7,514 bases of DNA from an uncultured Alphaproteobacteria bacterium (GCA_900551585.1 URWU01000069.1:1-7514); one strand, 5' to 3'. Numbered from the stretch's first letter, positions 1-6,686 are shown. Notes: generated by a model not told the origin, from the sequence alone. Program-made: numbers and translations.

Positions 1-575
1 CTTTTTAAATTTTCCAAAGAAAGCTGAACGTCGTTTAAGAAAGAAACAACCGTGCGTCGGTCTTCCGATTTGACAGAATAAGCCGGTTTCTTGGCAAATT
101 CAAAGACAATGCGGGCGAATTTGTCATGATTGCCGTAAGAAACTTTTACTTTTTTTGAGGCATTATCAATGCTTTTTTTGCCAAGTTCGGCTTTTTGTCT
201 GCTGATGTCGATTATCAATTTGCCGTTTTCAACGCGGTTTTTGGCATTGACAGGAGCATTGGCCGTCAAAATGATGCTGTGGCCGTTTGAAGAAATGTTT
301 TGCGAAACAATGAAGTTATCCAAGTGTTGCGGAGCGTCTTTCAGCTGGCGGGCAAGCGGGCTGTTGAAAGAAATTATCAGTTTGTTTTCTTTGGTTTCGA
401 CTTTGTAGTCTTCTTTTTCCGAAATCGGCAGGCTGATGGAAGCACTGTCTTGATTTTGGCGGTAAACTGCGGCGGCAGAAGCCTGAGACGGAGCGAGCAG
501 GACGGCAAACAGCAACAGCCCGAAACAAAGCGGGCTGAAATCAAAAGCTTTTAATATGTTGTGTCTGCGGTTCAA
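1..575 (-). CDS. Exported flagellar-operon protein, N-terminal part (runs off the window)
   Basis: This is an open frame of 191 codons that continues past base 1. It begins at TTG (575-573): no ATG lies near, and an AAAAGG ribosome binding site at 588-583 sits 7 bases upstream. Residues 2-9 are basic, about 15-29 are hydrophobic (FGLLLFAVLLA), and an ASA-AA signal-peptidase-I-like site follows near residue 34, so the mature protein should be periplasmic or outer-membrane associated. The visible mature part is beta-rich. Residues 45-73 and 154-182 align without gaps as a weak internal repeat (shared Y-x-V and S-F positions). The second copy (DKFARIVFEF) resembles the AMIN-type fold that binds cell-wall or secretin components. 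It is the last gene seen in the flagellar operon. Large TPR-containing exported proteins often sit here in alphaproteobacteria, but no TPR is visible in this fragment. The reading frame and export are well supported; the function is not known. Confidence 0.8.
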   Translation of the reverse strand, partial: MNRRHNILKAFDFSPLCFGLLLFAVLLAPSQASAAAVYRQNQDSASISLPISEKEDYKVETKENKLIISFNSPLARQLKDAPQHLDNFIVSQNISSNGHSIILTANAPVNAKNRVENGKLIIDISRQKAELGKKSIDNASKKVKVSYGNHDKFARIVFEFAKKPAYSVKSEDRRTVVSFLNDVQLSLENLK

Positions 576-582
576 AATTCTG

Positions 583-588
583 CCTTTT
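583..588 (-). promoter_or_regulatory. Ribosome binding site that fixes the TTG start
   Basis: AAAAGG at 588-583 overlaps the TAA stop (589-587) of the MotE-like gene and lies 7 bases upstream of TTG 575. No ATG or GTG in this frame precedes the signal peptide, so this site is the main argument for a TTG start and for coupling to the upstream gene. Confidence 0.6.
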
Positions 589-1240
589 AGATGTTTCTGC
601 TCAATAATTCAGTTGTGACGGCCTTGGCTTTCAGCGCATTCATCTGGGAGAGAATGGCCGAAGAGGTCGACGGTTTCATTTCTTTTAAGATAGCTACGAG
701 AATATCCAGTTCAAAAGTGTTGAAAATGCGGGCAGCGTCTTTGGGTTTCATCGTCGAATACATTTTGACCAGAGAATCGAGCTGGGCTTTCTCTTTGTCA
801 TTATATTGGTTAATCAGTTTCTGCAGGCGGTTTTCATATTCTTTGAGCTGCTTTAATTTCTTGTCGATTTCATCTTCGGCAACTTTGAGCTGGATTGCTT
901 TCTTGTCAATTTCCTGAGAACGGATATCCAGAGCTTCGCGGCGTTCGGCCAATTCTTGCAAAATGGCGATTTCCGATTGTGTAAAATTGCTGCCGGGAGT
1001 GTTGTTGACAGGAACCGGAACATTGCTGTCGCTGCGTTCCAGAATCTGGGTCAGCTGGGCGGTTTCCTGAGTATTTTTTTCTTCGGCCAGAGCTTTGTTC
1101 TGCGAAATGCTGATTTTGGGCAGTTCGCGATTGACAACGGTGTCAAACACGCTGTTGATTTTGACCGACAAGGACAAAACGGCGGCAAAAATGAATACCG
1201 GCAGGAGGCGAATATGAAATTTATTTTGGTTAACAGACAT
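587..1240 (-). CDS. motE: MotE-like flagellar motor accessory protein (coiled coil plus MgtE-N-like domain)
   Basis: The protein has 217 residues. Residues 10-27 form one hydrophobic segment after a short basic N-terminus, so it is either a membrane anchor or an uncleaved signal. Residues 35-85 are a polar, Pro/Asn-containing linker. Residues 87-157 are charged and heptad-like (coiled coil, many E/K/Q). Residues 158-214 resemble the MgtE N-terminal helical repeat domain: KMYSTMKPKDAARIF followed by ILKEMKPSTSSAILSQM. This layout is that of the MotE family. In Sinorhizobium MotE is a periplasmic protein that assists MotC; related FlbB proteins act at the stator. It starts at ATG with GGGGA about 6 bases upstream, 19 bases after the DUF6468 stop, and its own stop overlaps the next gene's ribosome binding site. 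It probably folds in the periplasm next to the motor. The family assignment is fairly secure; the exact partner is inferred. Confidence 0.8.
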   Translation of the reverse strand: MSVNQNKFHIRLLPVFIFAAVLSLSVKINSVFDTVVNRELPKISISQNKALAEEKNTQETAQLTQILERSDSNVPVPVNNTPGSNFTQSEIAILQELAERREALDIRSQEIDKKAIQLKVAEDEIDKKLKQLKEYENRLQKLINQYNDKEKAQLDSLVKMYSTMKPKDAARIFNTFELDILVAILKEMKPSTSSAILSQMNALKAKAVTTELLSRNI

Positions 1241-1259
1241 TTTTTATCCCCGGTTATTC

Positions 1260-1745
1260 CTATTTTATGGCGCGCAGCGCTTTTAAGAGTTCCATTTCGG
1301 CTTCGGATTTGGAATCTTCAATATTATCGTTAAATTGCAAATCATCATCTTCCGTGCGGTTGAAGCTGCTTTCCAGAACATTGGCGGCCGGTTTGGCCGG
1401 TGCTGCCGGCTCTTTGATGTTGCGGCCGTTTTTGATGACCCCTTCCAAACGGTCGGCCAAATTGTCGGCGCGTTCGTTGATAAACATCAGGTCATCTTTG
1501 AGTTCTTTGGCGCTGTCAACGACTTCTTTCAAATCCGAGCTGGAATGTTCGGTGACGGATTTGAGTTTCGGAATGCTGTTTTCTGCTTTGAAAGTCGCGT
1601 CGTTCAAGGCTTCGACCAGTTTGGCCAGAGAACTTTGATTTTGGCGCAGAATGGTCAGGTTTTTGTTGAGACGGTAGGCATAGATAATCGTCGGAATCAA
1701 CAAACCGATAATGATTAAGTTGATAATTAAATCCAAATTATCCAT
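1260..1745 (-). CDS. DUF6468-type membrane protein of the flagellar operon
   Basis: The protein has 161 residues. Residues 5-24 are one strongly hydrophobic segment (IINLIIIGLLIPTIIYAY) followed at once by a basic YRLNKNL, so the long C-terminal part is expected in the cytoplasm. Residues 27-106 are a helical, coiled-coil-like region with a conserved-looking QSSLAKLVEALNDAT stretch, as in the alphaproteobacterial DUF6468 family found beside fliM. Residues 110-147 are an Ala/Pro then acidic linker, and the end (EAEMELLKALRAIK) is a short amphipathic helix that could bind a partner. The ATG at 1745-1743 lies inside the end of fliM (8-base overlap), with AAAGG at 1759-1755 nine bases upstream, which indicates translational coupling. 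The biochemical role is unknown. Its position between the switch protein and the MotE-like protein points to motor function, which is inference. Confidence 0.75.
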   Translation of the reverse strand: MDNLDLIINLIIIGLLIPTIIYAYRLNKNLTILRQNQSSLAKLVEALNDATFKAENSIPKLKSVTEHSSSDLKEVVDSAKELKDDLMFINERADNLADRLEGVIKNGRNIKEPAAPAKPAANVLESSFNRTEDDDLQFNDNIEDSKSEAEMELLKALRAIK

Positions 1746-2823
1746 TTTTCTCAGCCTTTCCTTTTACTTTGATAACCACATGGTTAGACTTGCGCCCCAT
1801 GGAACCGACAATGAGCGGAACATCGCCGCAAAGCAGGGTGATGTCTTCATGCGGAGACATATCCAGCGGCAGGAAAGATCCTTTTTCCCAACCGGAGATT
1901 TCGCCAAACTTGACTTCTACATCGCGCAGAACGGCATTAATTTCAACTTCGGTATCCCATAATTGTTCCATCAGGTGGTTTTCCCAGATGGCGTCGCGGC
2001 CGAAACGTTCACCCATAAACATTTGCAGCAGCAGTTCGCGGACAGGTTCCAAAGTGGCATAAGGAATCATTAAATCGATTTTGCCGCCGCGGTCTTCCAT
2101 GTCAACCCGGAGACGGGCAACGATAACGGCATTTGACAAACGGGAGATGGTGGCAAAACGCGGGTTGGTTTCCATACGGTCATAAACAAAATTGACAGAT
2201 GTAATCGGGTCAAAAGCGGTTGACAGGTCAGATAAGACCAATTGCAGCATATCTTTGACAATGTTTAACTCAATGGTGGTATAAGGGCGTCCCTCAATAC
2301 GCATGGCGGCAGTGCCGCGGCGGCCGCCGAGCAAAACGTCGACAATCGAATAAACCAGCGAGCTGTCCAGAGACATCAGGCCGTAGTTGTCCCATTCTTC
2401 CGCTTTGAAAACGGTGAGCAGGGTGGGCAAAGTCAGGGAATCGATATATTCGCCGAAACGCATGGACTCTATGCTCTCCAGCGAGACTTCGACGTTGTCC
2501 TGTGTAAAGTTACGCAGGGAGGTTGCCATCAGGCGGATAAGTCGGTCGAAAACGATTTCCAGCATCGGCAGACGTTCGTAAGAAACCATTGAGCTGTTGA
2601 GAATGGCGCGGACACCGGTTTTCATCGAATGATATTCGGTGTTTTCTTCGTCTTCGTTGTCATATCCCAAAAGCGAGTCAATTTCTTCCTGATTGAGGAT
2701 TTTGGCATCGCCATTGTCTGCGGAAGCGGCTTTGCCGTCTTCTTTGACCTCAATCATATCCGCCCAATTATTCTCGGTTTTTTCGGCGGTTTCAGTCTTT
2801 TCCTCTTTTACTTCTTCAGCCAC
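1738..2823 (-). CDS. fliM: Flagellar motor switch protein FliM
   Basis: The protein has 361 residues. FliM is the C-ring subunit that binds phosphorylated CheY and FliG and sets rotation direction. The CheY-binding signature LNQEEIDSLLG is at residues 43-53. The CheC-like middle domain spans about 75-270, with LPMLEIVFDRLIR at 86-98 and LLGGRRG at 164-170 in place of the FliG-contacting GGxG loop. The FliN-like SpoA domain lies at about 288-355. The start is GTG 2823-2821 with AAGGAAAG 8-12 bases upstream, 14 bases after the fliL stop. The N-terminus is unusual: in enteric FliM the EIDxLL motif sits in the first 16 residues, but here it follows about 42 acidic, Glu/Lys-rich residues. An alternative ATG at residue 23 would still leave about 20 extra. 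The last 8 bases overlap the DUF6468 gene. Confidence 0.97.
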   Translation of the reverse strand: MAEEVKEEKTETAEKTENNWADMIEVKEDGKAASADNGDAKILNQEEIDSLLGYDNEDEENTEYHSMKTGVRAILNSSMVSYERLPMLEIVFDRLIRLMATSLRNFTQDNVEVSLESIESMRFGEYIDSLTLPTLLTVFKAEEWDNYGLMSLDSSLVYSIVDVLLGGRRGTAAMRIEGRPYTTIELNIVKDMLQLVLSDLSTAFDPITSVNFVYDRMETNPRFATISRLSNAVIVARLRVDMEDRGGKIDLMIPYATLEPVRELLLQMFMGERFGRDAIWENHLMEQLWDTEVEINAVLRDVEVKFGEISGWEKGSFLPLDMSPHEDITLLCGDVPLIVGSMGRKSNHVVIKVKGKAEKNG

Positions 2824-2828
2824 GTTAA

Positions 2829-2836
2829 CTTTCCTT
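2829..2836 (-). promoter_or_regulatory. Ribosome binding site for fliM (GTG start)
   Basis: AAGGAAAG sits in the 14-base gap after the fliL stop codon (2840-2838), with suitable spacing to GTG 2823. No comparably strong site was noted just before the internal ATG at residue 23, so the longer product is preferred. Confidence 0.6.
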
Positions 2837-2837
2837 T

Positions 2838-3374
2838 TTAACTGTTTTTTTGTACTTCAAAGCTTTTGAAGTTTAAATTTTCAATTTTTATCGGAGCCGC
2901 AACCAGGTTAATCCGGTAAAGCAGTTCCTCTTTCAGCCAATAGAGGCCGTTGGCACCGTTGATTTCATCGGAAGTGAGTTCGCTGGTGTGGTTGATGATG
3001 ATATCATTAAACCGCGGCAGCAGCGCCTCAATGGTTTTTATATCTTCCATATTGGATAATTCAATACTTATTTTGATATGGACAACTTCTTTGGTGCCGT
3101 CATGGGTTTTAATCTGGGTTGAGATTTCAGGCAAATCATAAAAAATCAGCAGCTGTTTGCCGGCTTTGCTGTCGCCTTCATTAGATTTTTCAACAACGCT
3201 GTAGGGCAGATTTGACGTATCTTCAAACTTGGAACCAAAGGTGTGATACATGCCGACGGCAATGCCGATGACAATCAGCACCGGCAAAAGGAAAATCAAA
3301 ATTTTCTTTTTGTTGATTTTTGAGGACGAACCTTCATCGTCCAGCTTGTCTAAATCGTCGTCAAAATCGGCCAT
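2838..3374 (-). CDS. fliL: Flagellar basal body-associated protein FliL
   Basis: The protein has 178 residues, the usual FliL size. FliL is a single-pass inner-membrane protein that surrounds or stabilises the stator and increases torque. The cytoplasmic N-terminus is acidic (DFDDDLDKLDDE), then KKK, then a membrane helix at about 24-43. The periplasmic part holds the typical FliL pattern: a DLPEIS strand at 80-85, HIKISIELSN at 99-108, a helical TIEALLPRFNDIIINHTSE at 114-132, and the C-terminal signature LKEELLYRIN followed by NLNFKSFEVQ. The start ATG 3374 has GGAG seven bases upstream. It is the first gene of the flagellar operon: it is preceded by the only promoter-like intergenic region in the window, and fliM follows after 14 bases. 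Confidence 0.93.
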   Translation of the reverse strand: MADFDDDLDKLDDEGSSSKINKKKILIFLLPVLIVIGIAVGMYHTFGSKFEDTSNLPYSVVEKSNEGDSKAGKQLLIFYDLPEISTQIKTHDGTKEVVHIKISIELSNMEDIKTIEALLPRFNDIIINHTSELTSDEINGANGLYWLKEELLYRINLVAAPIKIENLNFKSFEVQKNS

Positions 3375-3404
3375 AACCGTACTCCGGGAGCTTTTTATGC
3401 AGTT

Positions 3405-3414
3405 AGATTAATCT
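3405..3414. repeat. Short palindrome in the fliL leader
   Basis: AGATTAATCT is a perfect 10-base inverted repeat between the candidate -10 box and the fliL ribosome binding site. It might be an operator half or chance in AT-rich DNA. No known consensus is matched. Confidence 0.2.
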
Positions 3415-3423
3415 TTGAGCTAT

Positions 3424-3454
3424 TTTATAATATTTTTTTTATAAATAAATGCAA
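3424..3454 (-). promoter_or_regulatory. Candidate promoter of the fliL operon
   Basis: On the minus strand TTGCAT (3454-3449) is a plausible -35 box. The -10 could be TATTAT (3432-3427, spacer 16) or TATAAA (3429-3424, spacer 19). The spacer contains A8 at 3440-3433. It lies in the single AT-rich gap upstream of fliL, leaving about 50 bases of leader. The AT richness makes box-like sequences easy to find, so this is tentative. Confidence 0.4.
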
Positions 3455-3466
3455 ATCTGCGACTTA

Positions 3467-3481
3467 TTAAACATTAGTTAA
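3467..3481. promoter_or_regulatory. Candidate CtrA box upstream of fliL
   Basis: The site reads TTAA-ACATTAG-TTAA, an exact TTAA-N7-TTAA match to the full CtrA recognition site of alphaproteobacteria. On the minus strand it is TTAAC-N6-TTAAT. It ends about 12 bases upstream of the candidate -35 box of fliL. CtrA is the response regulator that activates class II flagellar operons in many alphaproteobacteria, so the position fits. The surrounding AT richness means a chance match cannot be excluded. Confidence 0.5.
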
Positions 3482-3501
3482 CATTTTAAGCCGCAAGACA
3501 C

Positions 3502-3528
3502 AAAAAAATCCCCTCGGGAGAGGGGATT
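3502..3528 (-). terminator. Intrinsic terminator after the PilV-like gene
   Basis: On the minus strand AATCCCCTC (3528-3520), loop TCCC (3519-3516) and GAGGGGATT (3515-3507) form a perfect 9-bp stem, and the stem's final T's run into a 7-T tract (3508-3502). It starts 13 bases after the stop codon (3544-3542) and should insulate the pilus unit from the flagellar operon downstream. Confidence 0.9.
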
Positions 3529-3541
3529 GTTGAGAACGTAA

Positions 3542-6500
3542 TTACCAGTAAGCATCATTTCCGTAATTAAGTGTCGTGTCATTTAAGCGTGTGGCCGAAG
3601 CATCACCGGAATCTTTTTCCTTATCACGAATTTTGCTTAGTTCTGTTTGGTTATGTGCCATATATTTGTCAACATATTTTTCATCGAAAGAAGATGAAGA
3701 TCTGTCAAAGTAGCAGTAAACGGTGGCAATTGCCGACAGCTCTTCTTTGAAGACAGGAAACAGGTTCCAAAAAATGGTATTGTTGTCTACTTTTGAAATA
3801 TCTATACCGATAGCTTGGGCATATTCTTCATAGTCCTTAGCCGGATAAATAAAGCCCATGATACCGTGCCAGCCTTTAAAACCTTCCTTGTTAGCAGCGT
3901 CGGTATAATAAGCCTTAATTGTTGTGTTCAGCCAGGTGCTGACCTGGAAAGTGTAAGGTGCATTATGAACTTCAGCCCAGTATGGCGGCGGAGTGGGGGA
4001 AACCAAATCATCGCCGGTTTTAATATTTAAATTACCGCCGTTGTCAAATACATGAATAGTTGTGGCACTGGTTTTTTCATATTTGCCTGTTTCATTGGTT
4101 TTAATGTTGTCACCGCGCGGGTCTTTACGGGATCTTATAACTCGGTATTCTCCTTTTTTATCCTCCGGCACATTCAGCCCAGAAATTTCATTATCATTTT
4201 TTAGGATATCGGGAACACCCGCCTGAGCCATAGCAAAGCGGATAGGCGTAATGGTCGCGACCTTCATATACCCCGGAGGGCAGTTCGGCGTCGGAATAAA
4301 ACCGAGCCACGGAGAAGTATCACAGGCTGTATTAGCATCACCACATTCTTCCAAATCGTTCAACATGAAGCCTTTATTTGTTTTATAACTTATTGAATTT
4401 GTAACCCAGTTACCAGTCTTACCCTCTAGTACATAATAAGTATTATCCATGACGTAGATACCTTTATTAATAAAGTCGGGCAGGATATCGCTCAGACGCG
4501 CACCCCCGCGAGAGGAGAGTTTGATGTCATGCATCATTGAAGTGTATGCAGGGTTAACTTCATAATCATATATTCCTAATGTTCCATCAGCTGCAGAATC
4601 TTGTTCTATGTTGGATAACAATCTGTCTGCTTTGATATAACCACTGGGATTGTCTTTATCATCATTTCTTGCGATTTCGATAACGCCGCGGCGAATATAA
4701 ATCGGGGCAGAACCGTCATTGGTTGGAGTGATGTTACCGTCAATTTTAATAAGAGAGTCGCCAATGCCGCTATTAATATTAAATTCATTCGTCTGTGTAT
4801 CGATTTTATTGTCTTGAAACGTTGCCGCATAAGTATATTTCTCGCCAATTTGCTTTTTACCAATTTTAAGCTCGCCTTCAAGAGTTGCTAAAGCGTTACC
4901 GACTATTAAGTTATGACTTTTCCAGCCTGAACGTGTTCGCAAATCATTATATGTTGCGGCTATTTTTACAGAATCACTATCCGAATCATTCACATCAAAA
5001 TTATATCCGGAGAAATTTGTCTGATTTCCATACCCGGCCTGTAACTTTTTAGATGTGGTATATCCTTCCGTTGTGTCATTTATATCAAAGATTTTTTCTC
5101 CGTTGATATTTGCAACGACATTGGATTCAAAAGTTGTGTTACCGGTTTCGGCGGCAACATTAAAGCCGTACAAATCAGAGCCTGTTATTTTTCCGGCTCG
5201 AACGGTATTTGAATTTGAAATAAAATTAAATCCGTTTCCACCGTTAGAGGCACTTAGAGATCCTTGAACTTCGGCATTATTGTCAATATTCACAAAACCA
5301 TAAACATCGAGATTAGTCCCGACAGTTACTCTATTATTCAGAAGTGGGTCATCGGTATCTTTGCCGTTTATATTAAGCATTCCGTCAAAAAAGTCGGCGG
5401 TACCTTCGTTTTTGACATAAAATTTATTATTCATTACTTGAAATTTATCTTTATCCGCAACGATAACATCTTTAGCGAAAGTCAATGTTGGTTTACTGTC
5501 TTTGTTGGCAACGGTAAAGTTGCTGTCTAAAGCATTTAAGTAGCCGGCAATATTAGCATAATCGCCGATATCGGCATATCCGGACATGGTTGTGTTACCC
5601 TCTTTAGAGACTTTAAAATCACCGCTGGCCGCAACCATGCGGCCGTCATCGCCGCTGGCAAAGAAGGGGGCGCTGCAGCTCGGGTCGTCAGAGCTATAAC
5701 AGGCGGCCTGATCTTCACCTAAAAATAATTTATTTTTATGAAACATACTTTCAGTATTGACAACAAAGTTTCTGCCTGCTGCCCGCAGGGTGTCTTCAAT
5801 ATTGGTTTCACCTTCAACAACCAGATTGACATTTGCCGATGTGGTTTCGTCGGGTTGTCTTTTGGTAATCGTTATCTTGTCCCCAGCAGCAATAAGATTA
5901 GTAAGTTGGTCAATATTTTGTCCGCCCATATGGAGAGTAGTTTCCATAGTATTGTAAATTTCACGCCCGGGAGTTAAGACACGGTGCAGAACGTTTTTAC
6001 CACCTGCGGTACCGTCGGCGACGGCTTCAATAGAAGTTGCGACAATAGTACCGGAATCGACGTTTTTATCAGGGAGTTTGTCCTTTTCAATTTGCCATAC
6101 CCCCTGAACACCTGTTGCTTTGTCTTCATCAACATAACCGCCGTTGGTTCCGATCATTGAAGCAATACGGGCAGAACGCATACGAGTAAAAGACGGGTCA
6201 ACCTTGCCGGACTTATCAGTTTTGGCAACCAGAACGGCAGTCAGAGCTTTACGCTCGCCGGACGGATCTTTGGTTTGCTTGATTGCCACCTTAAAATCTT
6301 TGAAAAGTTTGCCGTCGGGCTGGAAGCCGAGGGGCAGATAGTCGCTGAAGTGCTTGATATCGTTAACAGTTACAGTTTGAGCGTCCGTATCAGTATCGGG
6401 AGTATTAAAAGCACTATAAGACTGAGAAATGCCGGATATATTTGATTCGATAGTATCGCCGGCAGTAATTCTAGTGTAGTTATCGCGGAGATAATCATCA

Positions 6501-6679
6501 ATACCTTTGACAATAACCCTGACCTGGCTTGCAGCGTTAATATCCTGCATTTCGGTTGTTCTTTCAGCCGCTTTTTTGTAGATAACGGGAGTAACCATGG
6601 AAATAAGCCCCAGCATAGCCAGTGCCTCAATCATCAGACTACCTTTTTGAGTCCGTAAATCATTAATTTCCTTCAACAT
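3542..6679 (-). CDS. pilV: Giant PilV-like type IV pilin / pilus-tip adhesin
   Basis: The protein has 1045 residues. A prepilin signature is near the start: a basic leader ending QKG (residue 13), then SLMIEALAMLGLI with Glu at +5, and a hydrophobic helix to about residue 34. Prepilin peptidase would cut after Gly13. Residues about 45-262 resemble the constant region of shufflon-type PilV: ARIASMIGTNGGY (170-182), VQGVWQ (191-196) and METTLHMGGQNID (245-257). Residues about 300-690 are Asn/Asp/Thr/Gly-rich and beta-type, like a tail fibre, with recurring GFNF/GFNV/GYNF/EFNI turns and a small Cys327-Cys335 loop. Residues about 775-990 form a Cys- and Trp-rich module (NCPPGYMKV, KGWHGIMGFIYP, FWNLFPV, TVYCYF). 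The tail is charged. Start ATG 6679 has AAGGAG 7 bases upstream. The middle (4741-5520) is about 36% GC by hand count, well below both ends. PilV of R64 recognises recipient surfaces at the pilus tip; a similar adhesin role here is inference. Confidence 0.85.
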   Translation of the reverse strand: MLKEINDLRTQKGSLMIEALAMLGLISMVTPVIYKKAAERTTEMQDINAASQVRVIVKGIDDYLRDNYTRITAGDTIESNISGISQSYSAFNTPDTDTDAQTVTVNDIKHFSDYLPLGFQPDGKLFKDFKVAIKQTKDPSGERKALTAVLVAKTDKSGKVDPSFTRMRSARIASMIGTNGGYVDEDKATGVQGVWQIEKDKLPDKNVDSGTIVATSIEAVADGTAGGKNVLHRVLTPGREIYNTMETTLHMGGQNIDQLTNLIAAGDKITITKRQPDETTSANVNLVVEGETNIEDTLRAAGRNFVVNTESMFHKNKLFLGEDQAACYSSDDPSCSAPFFASGDDGRMVAASGDFKVSKEGNTTMSGYADIGDYANIAGYLNALDSNFTVANKDSKPTLTFAKDVIVADKDKFQVMNNKFYVKNEGTADFFDGMLNINGKDTDDPLLNNRVTVGTNLDVYGFVNIDNNAEVQGSLSASNGGNGFNFISNSNTVRAGKITGSDLYGFNVAAETGNTTFESNVVANINGEKIFDINDTTEGYTTSKKLQAGYGNQTNFSGYNFDVNDSDSDSVKIAATYNDLRTRSGWKSHNLIVGNALATLEGELKIGKKQIGEKYTYAATFQDNKIDTQTNEFNINSGIGDSLIKIDGNITPTNDGSAPIYIRRGVIEIARNDDKDNPSGYIKADRLLSNIEQDSAADGTLGIYDYEVNPAYTSMMHDIKLSSRGGARLSDILPDFINKGIYVMDNTYYVLEGKTGNWVTNSISYKTNKGFMLNDLEECGDANTACDTSPWLGFIPTPNCPPGYMKVATITPIRFAMAQAGVPDILKNDNEISGLNVPEDKKGEYRVIRSRKDPRGDNIKTNETGKYEKTSATTIHVFDNGGNLNIKTGDDLVSPTPPPYWAEVHNAPYTFQVSTWLNTTIKAYYTDAANKEGFKGWHGIMGFIYPAKDYEEYAQAIGIDISKVDNNTIFWNLFPVFKEELSAIATVYCYFDRSSSSFDEKYVDKYMAHNQTELSKIRDKEKDSGDASATRLNDTTLNYGNDAYW

Positions 6680-6686
6680 CGTTTTT

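Noticed and set aside
169..554. Plus- and minus-strand frames of 70-84 residues at the left end
   Set aside because: They are shadows of the TTG-start exported protein, whose signal peptide, codon pattern and ribosome binding site are far better supported.
591..2841. Plus-strand open frames opposite the flagellar genes (for example 591-917, 956-1333, 1335-1718, 1769-2062, 2629-2841)
   Set aside because: They lie antisense to confidently assigned genes, have low-complexity translations without recognisable motifs, and have no clear ribosome binding sites.
3501..3530. Bidirectional terminator serving both strands
   Set aside because: The T tract exists only on the minus strand, and no plus-strand gene ends here.
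3542..4400. Diversity-generating retroelement variable region at the adhesin C-terminus
   Set aside because: No reverse transcriptase or near-identical template repeat is present in the window.
4606..4881. A minus-strand 91-residue frame inside the pilin gene
   Set aside because: It is an out-of-frame reading of the AT-rich stalk region with no family resemblance. The pilin frame spans it intact.
3542..6679. Shufflon recombination sites or alternative C-terminal cassettes in the pilV-like gene
   Set aside because: I saw no repeated inverted 19-base sfx-like sites, no second partial C-terminal frame and no recombinase gene. The gene is one intact frame followed by a terminator.
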